NCBI GenBank assembly: GCA_002840895.1
Contig: PHCZ01000016.1
Location: 1-64,000 of the forward strand
Origin: Bacteroidetes bacterium HGW-Bacteroidetes-8
GTDB lineage: Bacteria; Bacteroidota; Bacteroidia; Bacteroidales; UBA932
Direction of reading: 5' to 3'
Length of the DNA stretch: 64,000 bases
In this document: positions 1 through 9,293 of the stretch, one piece after another
Position numbering within the stretch: position 1 is the first letter of the stretch
Layout of the letters: each line of letters starts with the position of its first letter
The notes under the pieces: model-generated
The model's input: only the letters and a program-made list of their open reading frames with translations
What the model was told of the DNA's origin: nothing
Database searches by the model: none
Program-made: the position numbers and the translations under genes

Positions 1-68
<68 letters not shown>

Positions 69-135
69 TTGGAGCTTAAATGACCTGAGGAGTTATCCTC
101 TTCTGTTACTCTTAATGCTATCTTTGAATTTATAT

Positions 136-209
136 AGTCCCGTAGCTCAGTTGGTTAGAGCACTACACTGATAATGTAGGGGTCAGCGGTTCAACTCCGC
201 TCGGGACTA
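136..209 (+). tRNA. tRNA-Ile (anticodon GAT)
   Basis: A 74-nt cloverleaf. The acceptor strands AGTCCCG and CGGGACT pair fully, the D arm contains GCTCAGTTGGTTAGAGC, the anticodon stem CTACA/TGTAG encloses loop CTGATAA with GAT, and the T loop is TTCAACT. CCA is not encoded. It sits 67 nt after the 16S end, as in most bacterial rRNA spacers. Confidence 0.97.
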
Positions 210-229
210 CTAATAAAAATTGACATAAT

Positions 230-303
230 GGGGGATTAGCTCAGTTGGCTAGAGCACTTGCTTTGCAAGCAAGGGGTCGTCGGTTCGACTCCGACATTCT
301 CCA
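230..303 (+). tRNA. tRNA-Ala (anticodon TGC)
   Basis: A 74-nt cloverleaf. Acceptor strands GGGGGAT and ATTCTCC pair with two G-T wobbles, the anticodon stem CTTGC/GCAAG encloses loop TTTGCAA with TGC, and the T loop is TTCGACT. CCA is not encoded. It follows tRNA-Ile by 20 nt, the usual Ile-Ala pair of a 16S-23S spacer, but no 23S gene follows. Confidence 0.97.
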
Positions 304-306
304 CAG

Positions 307-341
307 AAAGGGTAACTAAAGAGATTTAGTTACCCTTTTTT
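307..341 (+). terminator. Intrinsic terminator directly after tRNA-Ala
   Basis: A perfect stem, AAAGGGTAACTAAA at 307-320 with its complement at 325-338, closes a GAGA tetraloop and runs into a T tract. It starts four bases after the tRNA-Ala discriminator, so transcription of the 16S-tRNA-tRNA unit should stop here. The next gene is protein-coding, at 413. Confidence 0.9.
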
Positions 342-412
342 ACTTGAAATTTCTTATTATTTTTACGGAATTATTTAGAGATCATATTTAAAGGTCCGGA
401 AAAATAAATGTT

Positions 413-1816
413 ATGAAAAAATTACTCTCGTTAACTTTTCTGTTTGCATTAGGAGTTGCAACTTTTTCGCTCTACTCCTGCAATTTGGGAAAATCGAAAA
501 AAGTGGAAAAGCTGTTTACTGCCGTAGATCTCTTTCCAACTAAACCACGCCCTGCCGGTCAGACTCACGTTCTGGAACTTAGAACAGAGCCACTTAAAGA
601 GGTGCGAATTGCAATAATCGGTTTGGGAATGAGAGGACAGGGAGCTGTTCACCGTTTCAGCCATATTGAGAAAGCACGCATAGTTGCTCTTGCAGACGTT
701 GTTCAAAAAAATGTAGATTTGGCGCAACGAGCACTTGACAGCCTGGGGTGCCCTGCTGCAGACGGGTATACGGGGAGCGAAAGCTGGAAAGAGATCTGCA
801 GAAGGGGAGATGTAGATCTTATCTATATCTGCGCACATTGGGACCTGCATACACCTATTGCAGTATATGCAATGGAGCAGGGCAAACACGTTGCTACCGA
901 AATACCCGCAGCCTTAACAATTGAGGAGTGCTGGCAACTTGTTAATACAGCCGAGAAAACCCGACGCCATATGATGATGCTGGAAAACTGCAACTACGAC
1001 TTCTTTGAGATGGCTACACTCAATATGGCTCAGAAGGGACTTTTCGGGGAGATTGTACACGCAGAGGGGGCATATATCCACGATTTGCGGTTTCTCCTAT
1101 TTGACGAAGAGAAGGGCTATTGGGATATGTGGAGGTTAAAACATAACGAGAAGAAGGATGGAGCACTGTATCCAATGCACGGTCTTGGCCCGGTGGCTCA
1201 CGCACTAAACATTCATAGGGGAGACAGAATGGAGTATCTTGTATCTGTCTCAACAAATCAATTCGGACTTACAGAGTATGCTAAGGAGAAATTCGGAGCG
1301 GAGTCCGATTATGCAAAGAGAGCATACAAAAAAGGAGATAATAATACCACTATTATAAAAACAGCTAAGGGAAAAACTATCACAATTCAACACGATATTA
1401 CCAGCCCAAGACCCTATAGCCGTATTCATATGTTAAGCGGTACAAAAGGTTTTGCACAGAAGTGGCCACGCAGAGGAATAGCTTTAGAGCCAAATGCTCA
1501 TAATTATCTCTCAGACGAAGAGATGGATAAGCTGCTTAAAGAGTACGAGCACCCAATTGTAAAAGAGGTTGGTGAGAAAGCGAAAAAAGTGGGAGGGCAC
1601 GGAGGGATGGATTTTATTATGGATTACAGACTTATCTATTGTTTAACAAACGGATTACCTCTGGATATGGATGTGTATGATGCAGCAGAGTGGTCTTCTA
1701 TTATTGAGCTATCTCAAATCTCTGTAGCAAATCAGGGAATGCCGGTAAAAATTCCGGACTTTACACGAGGTGCCTGGAACGAACTTAAAACTGTTAAGTA
1801 TTATACAGCGGAGTAA
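413..1816 (+). CDS. Gfo/Idh/MocA family lipoprotein, GH109 (alpha-N-acetylgalactosaminidase-like)
   Basis: 467 aa with a lipoprotein signal (lipobox LYSC, Cys23), so probably an envelope lipoprotein. An NAD-binding Rossmann domain starts near residue 64 with GLGMRGQG at 70-77. The following blocks (YICAHWDLHTPIAVYAMEQG, the IPAALTIEECWQLV block, and HMMMLENCNYD) match what I know of the GH109 glycosidases, which hydrolyse terminal GalNAc by an NAD-dependent redox mechanism. Length fits GH109 (about 450 aa). The close GH109-specific blocks make a plain sugar dehydrogenase less likely, but the substrate is inferred. It is followed 13 nt later by the CapA-like gene. Confidence 0.8.
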   Translation: MKKLLSLTFLFALGVATFSLYSCNLGKSKKVEKLFTAVDLFPTKPRPAGQTHVLELRTEPLKEVRIAIIGLGMRGQGAVHRFSHIEKARIVALADVVQKNVDLAQRALDSLGCPAADGYTGSESWKEICRRGDVDLIYICAHWDLHTPIAVYAMEQGKHVATEIPAALTIEECWQLVNTAEKTRRHMMMLENCNYDFFEMATLNMAQKGLFGEIVHAEGAYIHDLRFLLFDEEKGYWDMWRLKHNEKKDGALYPMHGLGPVAHALNIHRGDRMEYLVSVSTNQFGLTEYAKEKFGAESDYAKRAYKKGDNNTTIIKTAKGKTITIQHDITSPRPYSRIHMLSGTKGFAQKWPRRGIALEPNAHNYLSDEEMDKLLKEYEHPIVKEVGEKAKKVGGHGGMDFIMDYRLIYCLTNGLPLDMDVYDAAEWSSIIELSQISVANQGMPVKIPDFTRGAWNELKTVKYYTAE

Positions 1817-1829
1817 AATATGATTTAGT

Positions 1830-3218
1830 ATGTTGAATTTTTTCCGGAAGCAAAATTTGTGGTTAAAAATTCTAATTCTCGCCACAGTTACTCTTCTATT
1901 GCTCATCTTTACATTTTACGCAGTTATTTGGGACAGCTCAGATGCAGATGAGATTGATTTCAGAAATTTCAGGGCAGAGGGGCTCAGCTTTTATGAGGCT
2001 GCTCCATCCGGCATTAAATATTTCAAAAAATACTATTTCAAAAGCTGGAACGCATCGGACTCCACTAAGCTTTTCTTTGCAAAGCAATCTCAGTTAAATA
2101 GGTCCCTTAAAAGCTCAGCACTTAATGAAAAAGAGAGTTTGTCCATATCTTTTGTCGGAGATATTATGTGGATACGAAATGGGTGGAGCTCTTTTGTGGA
2201 TGATAGTGTGAGAAGATATCTCTCAAAGTCAGATATGGTTTTCGGAAATCTTGAGACACCCATAGACACACTCTCCGATGTTCCGGCACTCCTGCCGGAC
2301 TACACAAACTACAACTCAAAACCGGACCTCATAAGATCATTTAGAAGAGAGCAGGGGGGTAATGTCTTTACAGCCCTCTCAATTGCAAATAACCACACTC
2401 TTGACAAAGGGCATAAAGGGTTGGAGAGAACCTTGAAGTTTCTTGAAAAAGAGGGTATTTTAGTGACAGGTGCAAGAGCAGGTTCAGCTCCGGGCGATAG
2501 GGATTATCTGTTTATTGAGAAGAGTGGGGTGCGAGTTGGCTTCTATGCTGCAACCTGGGGGTTAAACGATCCCGAGTTACTGAGAAAGGGCGATGCCAAG
2601 ATAAACCAGATATATGGGATTGCTCCTCTACATAAGGAGAAAATAGATTTAGCCTCTAAATTTGAGATACTTAAAAAGATGAGAGAAGATAGTGTCGATA
2701 TTAAGATTCTTTTTCTCCATTGGGGCTATGAGTATGAACTATATCCCGATGAGGAGATTATTAAAATCGGCCGGAAGCTGTCAGAAGCAGGTGCAGATCT
2801 TATAATTGGCTCCCATTCACACGTTGTGCAGCCAAGTGAAATATGCCTGGGAAACGGATACAAACTCACATCAGATTCTCTTAGCAGATACTATTATAAA
2901 TTCAACGACTCAACAGGAGTTCCCAGAAAATCGTTAATTGTCTACTCTCTGGGGAATTTCACAAGCGCTATGTATACCTCTCTATGCCGTCTGGGGCTTA
3001 TCCAAAATGTAACTCTCTATAAAAATAGCCAAACTGGTTTATGGGACTGGACTCTGGGAGAGTCTCTATTTGTATATAATAACCCCGCCGGAATAGCGGG
3101 GTTAAAACGTAAGCTAGTGTTTTATAAAGATTATATTGAGAGCCTATCTTTAAAATCACCCGAAAAGGGAGTTGAAATCAACACAGAGGTGAGATCTGTT
3201 TTACAGCTCTATAATTAA
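1830..3218 (+). CDS. CapA family metallophosphatase-like membrane protein
   Basis: 462 aa with one N-terminal membrane segment (about residues 13-32), then a PGA_cap/CapA domain of the calcineurin-like fold: SFVGDIMW near 105, NLETPID, NNHTLDKG near 188, FLHWGYEYE, IIGSHSHVVQP and SLGNFTSAMY. These are the expected metal-binding blocks. Relatives are linked to poly-gamma-glutamate or exopolysaccharide handling, but the actual substrate is unknown. It starts 13 nt after the GH109 gene and may be co-transcribed. Its stop overlaps by 4 nt the stop of the convergent gene on the other strand. Confidence 0.8.
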   Translation: MLNFFRKQNLWLKILILATVTLLLLIFTFYAVIWDSSDADEIDFRNFRAEGLSFYEAAPSGIKYFKKYYFKSWNASDSTKLFFAKQSQLNRSLKSSALNEKESLSISFVGDIMWIRNGWSSFVDDSVRRYLSKSDMVFGNLETPIDTLSDVPALLPDYTNYNSKPDLIRSFRREQGGNVFTALSIANNHTLDKGHKGLERTLKFLEKEGILVTGARAGSAPGDRDYLFIEKSGVRVGFYAATWGLNDPELLRKGDAKINQIYGIAPLHKEKIDLASKFEILKKMREDSVDIKILFLHWGYEYELYPDEEIIKIGRKLSEAGADLIIGSHSHVVQPSEICLGNGYKLTSDSLSRYYYKFNDSTGVPRKSLIVYSLGNFTSAMYTSLCRLGLIQNVTLYKNSQTGLWDWTLGESLFVYNNPAGIAGLKRKLVFYKDYIESLSLKSPEKGVEINTEVRSVLQLYN

Positions 3219-3658
3219 TTTATTGTAAACTGTTTTAGTACAGGTTTGGCATTGTCTGTAAGAATCTGAATCTCTACTTCATAGACTCCTTTTGGCCAAC
3301 CATTGGTTGGACGAGAAAGGTAGGAATTCAGCTCCACTGTTCCTGAAAGTTCTCCGGTGTCAAGAGTTACATCATCGATTTTTATCTTAGTATCTCCATA
3401 GTACATCCAGGTAAATTTTACCTTTGTTGCACTTACTGAATTTTTGAGAAGACAGCTTACATATATTGTGGGAGAGGTATCTCCAAGAGTGGGACTGTCC
3501 TGGTTACAAAGGTTACCGCTTAAAGATGTGCATATTTTTACATCTTGTACATTTGCAGTAGAGACACTACATTCGCAGCCAGTCATTGCAAAAGCTCCGG
3601 ATAAAATCAAAATTAAGGCAGCAATAATGATCTTTTTTTTTGAGATTAACTTTTTCAT
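3215..3658 (-). CDS. Small hypothetical lipoprotein
   Basis: 147 aa. The N-terminus has lysines, a hydrophobic stretch and a lipobox MTGC followed by ECS, so it is probably an envelope lipoprotein. The rest looks like one beta-sandwich-type domain of about 110 residues with four cysteines in its first half (CECS, CTSLSGNLC). I recognise no family. The polypeptide ends VLKQFTIN, like a single extracellular beta domain. It is convergent with the CapA-like gene and may share a transcript with no neighbour, since the next minus-strand gene upstream ends 83 nt away. Confidence 0.6.
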   Translation of the reverse strand: MKKLISKKKIIIAALILILSGAFAMTGCECSVSTANVQDVKICTSLSGNLCNQDSPTLGDTSPTIYVSCLLKNSVSATKVKFTWMYYGDTKIKIDDVTLDTGELSGTVELNSYLSRPTNGWPKGVYEVEIQILTDNAKPVLKQFTIN

Positions 3659-3741
3659 AGTTTTTGATAATTAGTTGATGAGTGCAATAGCTTGCGTGTT
3701 GATAAAGAGCGCTTTACGGAAATGGTTGTTTTTCAACTGGC

Positions 3742-4704
3742 CTAATAATTGGGAATGACCTTCTTAAAAGAGTTGTGAACTCTGTTGTGAATCTTCTCCA
3801 CCTCTGTTGCAACTCCTGTTCCAGCAACAAATCCAACGAGATAGAATGTAACCGGTCCATCAACTGCTGTATAGCTGAACATAGAGCCGTTATATTCGTA
3901 AGAGTATCTGCAGGTATAAATATCACCGACCTTTTCAAAGCTTTGTCCAAGAAGGGTTGCCCCGTTTCCTCTTATTGAGGCAACCTGTTCATTCATAAAT
4001 GAATTAAGGTTTTTCCCATCTTTAATAACATTCTGAACCACCATTGTGATTGATTTACCCGCAGAGAAGCCGGGAATATCCCAGATAGTTTGCCCTGGTT
4101 CTGTTTTGCGCACTGTAGATCCTTTTGGGATGAGGTGTTCCAGCTTTGCGTCATCTGAGACCAAGAGCTGGAAGGCGTCATCTGGTTTCTCTAACCCTGC
4201 AGCACTTAAACCTAGAATAGTAAATGAGTTTGTAATTGCGTCCGACTCTGCAGACCTGCTAGCAAAAAGGTTCTCAGGTATCATAGACCAGACAATGTAT
4301 CCAATGTTGTTTTGAATAGTATAAAAGGCACCAACCACAACAGTGATATTGTTGTAACGCCAACGATAACCAGCCATCTTCCCGGTTGCTCCGTTAAGAT
4401 TGTGTGGTTGAATAACCAATTGATTTGCACCTTTTAGAACATTTTGCCTAAATGCTGTTACTACCTGATCTACCGATACGTTTGCAGGAAGTTCAAACGA
4501 ACGGATACTTACAGCAACGTTATTGTCCCTGCTGACAAAAGCGTGAATCTTATCCGAACCATCCCAATACTGGTTGGTTTGATAATTTAAAGGAACAGAG
4601 ATCTTGAATTTCATCTGAGAATCTTCTACCATTCGGTTCTGGGCAGTTGCATTGAGACAAATGGTAAAAGTAGCGATAAGAAGAATTTTTGAGATTTTTT
4701 TCAT
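3742..4704 (-). CDS. Hypothetical secreted protein
   Basis: 320 aa with a Sec signal peptide (the first 21 residues, cleavage probably after NATA). The mature part has no transmembrane segment and alternates short beta-type stretches (VSIRSFELP, TVVVGAFYTIQNNIGYIVW, YTCRYSYEYNGSMFSYTAVDG), suggesting a periplasmic or surface beta-rich fold. I recognise no catalytic motif and no named family. It lies on the minus strand between a small lipoprotein and the adenine deaminase gene with gaps over 80 nt, so it is probably its own unit. Confidence 0.6.
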   Translation of the reverse strand: MKKISKILLIATFTICLNATAQNRMVEDSQMKFKISVPLNYQTNQYWDGSDKIHAFVSRDNNVAVSIRSFELPANVSVDQVVTAFRQNVLKGANQLVIQPHNLNGATGKMAGYRWRYNNITVVVGAFYTIQNNIGYIVWSMIPENLFASRSAESDAITNSFTILGLSAAGLEKPDDAFQLLVSDDAKLEHLIPKGSTVRKTEPGQTIWDIPGFSAGKSITMVVQNVIKDGKNLNSFMNEQVASIRGNGATLLGQSFEKVGDIYTCRYSYEYNGSMFSYTAVDGPVTFYLVGFVAGTGVATEVEKIHNRVHNSFKKVIPNY

Positions 4705-4825
4705 AGTCCCGGGATATTAATATTTGACTAAATACATATCTATCTCCAAGCACAACAGCCGATTATAGGCTATATCCATCTGATTTTATTAAATCTCAAA
4801 CTAAGTTAACTCTTTTTTTTTAAAA

Positions 4826-5845
4826 TCACACCCATTGGTCAAGTAACTGAAACATCCGCTGTTTACTTTTATGATCAAGAAAACTGGCGGTAAAAGAGTT
4901 TTTGGCGAGTCGATAGATATCATCATTTGAGAGACTAAGTGCAGTTGAAATCGCCAGATAGTTCTCATTGAGATATCCGCCGAAATAGGCTGGGTCATCG
5001 GAGTTAACTGTAACGATTACCCCTTTGTTCATCATCTCCTTAAGCGGATGGCCGGCAAGGTTGGCCTGCACTTTGAGCTTTTGATTGGATAGGGGGCACA
5101 TTGTGAGGGGAATCTCTCTTCTTACTATTTCGTCAATAAGGGCAGAATCTGATATTGACCTGTTTCCGTGGTCAATACGGGAGACTTTCAGCAGCTCTAT
5201 CGCCTCCCAAACATACTCAGAAGGGGCCTCCTCGCCGGCGTGAGCGACGGTTTTAAATCCCTCTTTGAGAGCCGCTTCAAATACATTTTTGAATTTTGAC
5301 GGTGGATGCCCCACCTCAGAAGAGTCAAGCCCGACTGCGATAATCTTCTCTTTAAATGGGATAGCCTCTCTTAAAGTTTTGAAAGCATCATCTTCACTCA
5401 GATGTCTCAGGAAACACATTATCATTTTTGAAGTTATCCCCCTGTCATAGTCTTTAACCCTGAGCTTCTCCCCATCTTTTAATGCACTATGTATGCCGTT
5501 AATCACAACAGCGAATGGAATGCCTCTTGAAGTATGTGTTTGAGGGTCGAAAAATATCTCAGTGTGAACAATATTCTCTCTTGCTGCTTTTTTCAGATAC
5601 TCCATTGTGAGGTCGTAAAAATCCTCTTCTGTTTTTAGTATAGAGGCTCCTGTATAATAGATATCGAGAAACTCCTGCAGATTATTGAATTCGTAGGCCT
5701 TTTTCAGTTCATCTACACTCTTGTATTTGATTTTTATGCCATTACGCCCGGCAATTTTGAACATCAGCTCCGGCTCAAAAGTACCCTCAATGTGCAGATG
5801 CAGCTCTGCTTTTGGGATTCTCTTAATAAACTCTTCTGTTTTCAT
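4826..5845 (-). CDS. Adenine deaminase (adenosine/AMP deaminase superfamily, type-2 ADE)
   Basis: 339 aa, full length. Zinc and catalytic residues of the amidohydrolase fold are visible: HLH at 16-18, HAGEE with His202 and Glu205, His226 in RIDHG, and the SDDP pair Asp283/Asp284. Three blocks point to adenine rather than adenosine deaminase: [26 protein letters not shown] and [11 protein letters not shown]. These are shared with the bacterial/fungal adenine aminohydrolases as I remember them. It would convert adenine to hypoxanthine in purine salvage. Automated pipelines would often call it add. It stands alone on the minus strand. Confidence 0.85.
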   Translation of the reverse strand: MKTEEFIKRIPKAELHLHIEGTFEPELMFKIAGRNGIKIKYKSVDELKKAYEFNNLQEFLDIYYTGASILKTEEDFYDLTMEYLKKAARENIVHTEIFFDPQTHTSRGIPFAVVINGIHSALKDGEKLRVKDYDRGITSKMIMCFLRHLSEDDAFKTLREAIPFKEKIIAVGLDSSEVGHPPSKFKNVFEAALKEGFKTVAHAGEEAPSEYVWEAIELLKVSRIDHGNRSISDSALIDEIVRREIPLTMCPLSNQKLKVQANLAGHPLKEMMNKGVIVTVNSDDPAYFGGYLNENYLAISTALSLSNDDIYRLAKNSFTASFLDHKSKQRMFQLLDQWV

Positions 5846-5884
5846 AAAATATAGGATTAACCCCTGTGTGTTTAGAATAGCCCT

Positions 5885-7015
5885 TTATTTGAAGGTAATT
5901 AAAGATAAAACCGGATTAGAATTCTCAGTTAAACTCCCGGAGATTTTATGCAACTCCGGATTCTGAATAGAGTCTCTATTCAGAAGAGAGATATCTTTAT
6001 ATGAGATGAAACATAACATTCTGTTATCTTCGGCTGCTTTTGGAATGTGGCTCACATAATTTATAAAAAGACCCCCTTTACCGTTTCGCTCCCCAAAACA
6101 GACAACCTCTTTGCTCTTTTTAAGATAAAAGAGAGTGGTAATATCGTTAAAACTCATAAATCCTTTTTGCATATTAAAGCAGATTGCCTTATTGAAATCA
6201 AACATTTTATAAACTCTATAACACTTTTCTATCTCCGAAACACTGGTATATTTAAAGTTGGCCGGAGTTACCAGAAGTTCGTTTAGCCCTAAAGTGGCAA
6301 ATGGAACCGGGTTAAGATCTTCTCCGAATCGCAGCAGAGTATCCGACAGCTCCTCTCTATAGTAGGTATAATCATCTTTTAAGTAAATCATTGAAAAATA
6401 CGGGATATCTCCAATCTCGCCTCTGTAATCGATTTTTTTAATTACATCGCCATTTTCTGAGTATATCTCTATTACAGATCGTGCCGATTTGTCGGGAAAT
6501 TGAAATGCAGGTTTTGTAATAATATAGTTATCATTTTGTACCAGCATCGATTCAAAATCAAAACGAAAATTGAGAGTTTGAACATATTTTCCGTCAATAG
6601 TGTAAACTTTTGTGTTGGATGGAGAGGAGAGATATATTTTACCGCTGGTTTTATCAAAGGCGTAACCAAAAATTGTCTGATACTCACCCGGACCCTTCCC
6701 CTTTATGCCTATTTTTCTCAAGAACTTACCGTTGAGATCGAACAAGAATACATTATGTTTGCTATCTGCAACTATAATGAACTCATTATAAAGCGATACA
6801 AAGCTAGCATCCGCAACAAGACAATTATTGCTGGTCTCAAGAGCAATATATTTTATACTTTCAATTAAATTATCGGCATCTGCAGGTTTACAGTTAATTA
6901 AAGCCTCACCAAGGCCTAAATTCGGTATTTGAGCCGTTTTGTGTGAACAAGAGTATCCAATAGGCAGTAAAATTAATAGCAGTGCCGCTAATTTAACGTA
7001 GATTAAGTTTTTCAT
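5885..7015 (-). CDS. 6-bladed beta-propeller lipoprotein
   Basis: 376 aa with lipobox GYSC (Cys23). The start of the mature part (IKYIALETSNN) and the blade pattern (FLFDLNGKFLRKIGIKGKGPGEYQ, VYTIDGKYVQTL) mark the Bacteroidota 6-bladed beta-propeller family, NHL-like repeats. These are envelope lipoproteins of unknown, probably binding, function. It ends 39 nt before the adenine deaminase start. The small lipoprotein at 7022-7453 lies 6 nt upstream on the same strand, so the two are very likely one transcript. Two more members of the family occur in this window. Confidence 0.8.
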   Translation of the reverse strand: MKNLIYVKLAALLLILLPIGYSCSHKTAQIPNLGLGEALINCKPADADNLIESIKYIALETSNNCLVADASFVSLYNEFIIVADSKHNVFLFDLNGKFLRKIGIKGKGPGEYQTIFGYAFDKTSGKIYLSSPSNTKVYTIDGKYVQTLNFRFDFESMLVQNDNYIITKPAFQFPDKSARSVIEIYSENGDVIKKIDYRGEIGDIPYFSMIYLKDDYTYYREELSDTLLRFGEDLNPVPFATLGLNELLVTPANFKYTSVSEIEKCYRVYKMFDFNKAICFNMQKGFMSFNDITTLFYLKKSKEVVCFGERNGKGGLFINYVSHIPKAAEDNRMLCFISYKDISLLNRDSIQNPELHKISGSLTENSNPVLSLITFK

Positions 7016-7021
7016 ATAGTA

Positions 7022-7453
7022 TTAGTAATGTCTTCGTCTGGCTCCTGGTATCAGACTCATTTTATTGGACTCTTCAAAATAGAGGAAATACATATAGAGC
7101 TTGTAGTTGAACTCAAAGTCGTATTTTATGAGAGGATTGTAGTCTATGTAGCTCTCTACAAGCCTCTCTCCGGAAGAGTAACGGCGGTTCCACTCAAGTG
7201 AGTACTGCTGGTTAAGCATCTGAAGATGTTCGTTGGAGTACATATTTTTATTAAAACTTTTACTTGCAAGCCAATAGTCAAATCCCGGGTCAAAAACAAG
7301 AAGTTCATACTCGGTGGAGTCATTTACCGATACTGTATCTTTGATACTTAACATCCCGGTTGTGGTTTCATTATATCCCCTGCGTGTAATACCACAAGAG
7401 AGTAGCAGACCCAGAACCAGAATCAATGCTGTAATTCCAAAACTCTTTTTCAT
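7022..7453 (-). CDS. DUF6146-like small lipoprotein
   Basis: 143 aa with a lipoprotein signal (LLSC). The block YELLVFDPGFDYWLASK and the Tyr-rich end (FEFNYKLYMYFLYFEES) resemble DUF6146, a Bacteroidota family of unknown role; I make this assignment from memory. It is immediately upstream of, and 6 nt from, the beta-propeller lipoprotein gene. Confidence 0.6.
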   Translation of the reverse strand: MKKSFGITALILVLGLLLSCGITRRGYNETTTGMLSIKDTVSVNDSTEYELLVFDPGFDYWLASKSFNKNMYSNEHLQMLNQQYSLEWNRRYSSGERLVESYIDYNPLIKYDFEFNYKLYMYFLYFEESNKMSLIPGARRRHY

Positions 7454-7554
7454 CTTTTGTAAGGTTTTATTCCCTGCAATTTACAAAAAAACCCCTTCAT
7501 CTGCCAATAATACCCTTTGGGAGAGTATTATTTTTACACAACTATGCAAGACAA

Positions 7555-7562
7555 TACTTTTG
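7555..7562 (+). promoter_or_regulatory. Probable -7 promoter box for the barrel/histidine kinase operon
   Basis: TACTTTTG fits the Bacteroidota -7 consensus TAnnTTTG and lies 22 nt before the ATG at 7585. I see no good TTTG at the -33 distance, so the call rests on one box. Confidence 0.4.
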
Positions 7563-7584
7563 CGTGATTAATAAATGTTAAATA

Positions 7585-8175
7585 ATGATGAAAACAAAAG
7601 AGATTATTGTTCTTATTTCGATTATGTTCTTTAGTTGGGTTTTAAATGCTCAGAATAACGAGAGCAGGTTTGGCTTTGAGATTAGCACAGGAGTATCTGT
7701 CGCTTCTAACAAGCTTGGAGATGCTACACTAAAGACAGGGTATGGAGCCGAGGGTATCTTCCACTACAGATTTATCTCCTCTACCGGGATTTATGCCGGA
7801 TGGGGATGGAACAGGTTTTCAAGCGAAAACTCATTCGCCGGGGTTAATTCAGATTTTGAAGAGACAGGTTATGTTATGGGACTCCAGTTTAAACAGAGTG
7901 TGGGAGCATCGCCACTCTCTCTCTATTTAAGAGCAGGAGCTCTTTATAACCACATTGAGATTGAGAATGAAGAGGGAGATATAATTAATAACAGCGGGCA
8001 CGGCTGGGGTTGGCAGGTTGCAGGCGGAGTCGATATAAGGTTGAGCGAAAAGGTGAGTTTAACTCCGGGTGTTAAATTAAACTCTCTAAGGAGAGACATT
8101 ATCTTTGACGGCACAGCAAGAGAGTTAAAACATAACTATCTCTCTTTTCGTGTAGGTTTGTTAAAAAGATTTTAG
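7585..8175 (+). CDS. Outer-membrane beta-barrel protein
   Basis: 196 aa with a Sec signal (cleavage near NAQ) and a series of amphipathic beta strands with glycines and aromatics (FGFEISTGVSVASN, GAEGIFHYRFISSTGIYAGWGW, NYLSFRVGLLKRF), ending in a C-terminal phenylalanine as outer-membrane barrels do. Length suits an 8-strand barrel of the OmpW/OmpX-like porin family. Two adjacent ATGs (7585, 7588) are possible starts. The histidine kinase gene begins 50 nt downstream on the same strand and may be co-transcribed. Confidence 0.7.
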   Translation: MMKTKEIIVLISIMFFSWVLNAQNNESRFGFEISTGVSVASNKLGDATLKTGYGAEGIFHYRFISSTGIYAGWGWNRFSSENSFAGVNSDFEETGYVMGLQFKQSVGASPLSLYLRAGALYNHIEIENEEGDIINNSGHGWGWQVAGGVDIRLSEKVSLTPGVKLNSLRRDIIFDGTARELKHNYLSFRVGLLKRF

Positions 8176-8225
8176 AAGAAGTTTCAAATCTTAAGCTAAA
8201 TTTGAGGTCTATAACTAGGTAAATA

Positions 8226-9290
8226 ATGCTTTTTCGTAAGATTCATAACTACTTTTCGTTTGGCAGGCTACTAAGATTCGTTGTAGGGCTTGCCTTTGTT
8301 ATCCAGTTGATTGTGATTTCTTACAACCATATAAGCGGTTTTTATGATCTTGAAAATTACCAACACTTTCTTTTGCGACTTGGCAGGGGTTGGGCGTTTA
8401 GTATCCTTGCAGGATTTCTGATATCTTACCCGGACCTTATAGTAATACGCTACCTGAATAAGAGCATACCTTGGGGGAGAAAGATTATCAAAAGAGTTTT
8501 TATGCAGATGTGCTTTACTGTTATCTATGCAGTTATAATATCTGTTTTCATTACCCTTCTTGCTCATATAATGAGGCCATATAGAGAGGATCTCATTAGT
8601 GTGCTCATTGCAAATGCTCTAATCTACTCGGTTGTAAATCTGCTGGTGATGGCTATATTGGAGGCCTGGGTATTCTATATCGAGAGCAACAGGGCCAGAG
8701 AGGTGGCAGAGCATCTGCAGGAGGAGCTGCTTCAGGTTAAATTTGAGGTTCTCAAGAGTCAGATTAACCCACACTTTATGTTCAACAGTCTTAATGTGTT
8801 GTCCGGGCTGATTGGTACAGATGTGAAAAAAGCACAGATGTTTATTGATGAGTTTTCTCAAATATACAGATATGTTCTTGAGATGATTGAGCAGCCTGTA
8901 GCCCTGTTAAGTGAAGAGATAAACTTTATAAGGTCCTATCTCTTTTTGCAACAGATAAGATACGGAAAAAATCTGACCTACTCTGTGAATATCCCATCAG
9001 AAAAGTTAACAATGCATCTTCCGCCGCTATCACTTCAGACCTTATTGGAAAACGCAATAAAACATAATATTGTTAATGAGGAGCGGCCTTTGAATGTGGA
9101 TATTCTTTGCGAGGAGAACTACCTGGTTGTAAGAAACAATATCCAGCCCAAAGTGTCGGGAAAATCTACGGGCGTAGGGCTTAAAAACCTCACTAAACGA
9201 TATGCACTTATTTGTGAAACAAAACCGGTTTTTGAAATAAGGGACAACTACTATGTGGCAAGGGTTCCTCTTATAATCCCGGAAAATTAA
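8226..9290 (+). CDS. LytS/YehU-type sensor histidine kinase
   Basis: 354 aa. Four hydrophobic segments (about 17-34, 55-73, 93-115, 125-148) form a membrane sensor without a separate periplasmic domain. A short coiled linker leads into the His_kinase domain, with phosphoacceptor His183 in QINPHFMFNSLN, the block EINFIRSYLFLQQIRYG, and the ATPase N box LLENAIKHNI and G box TGVGLKNLTKRY. It pairs with the LytTR regulator that begins 4 nt after its stop. The ligand is unknown. Confidence 0.9.
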   Translation: MLFRKIHNYFSFGRLLRFVVGLAFVIQLIVISYNHISGFYDLENYQHFLLRLGRGWAFSILAGFLISYPDLIVIRYLNKSIPWGRKIIKRVFMQMCFTVIYAVIISVFITLLAHIMRPYREDLISVLIANALIYSVVNLLVMAILEAWVFYIESNRAREVAEHLQEELLQVKFEVLKSQINPHFMFNSLNVLSGLIGTDVKKAQMFIDEFSQIYRYVLEMIEQPVALLSEEINFIRSYLFLQQIRYGKNLTYSVNIPSEKLTMHLPPLSLQTLLENAIKHNIVNEERPLNVDILCEENYLVVRNNIQPKVSGKSTGVGLKNLTKRYALICETKPVFEIRDNYYVARVPLIIPEN

Positions 9291-9293
9291 TTA

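Noticed and set aside
3081-3103. Perfect 8-bp hairpin AACCCCGC/GCGGGGTT
   Set aside because: It lies inside the CapA-like coding sequence, has no T run after it and no gene boundary nearby; it is probably chance codon composition.
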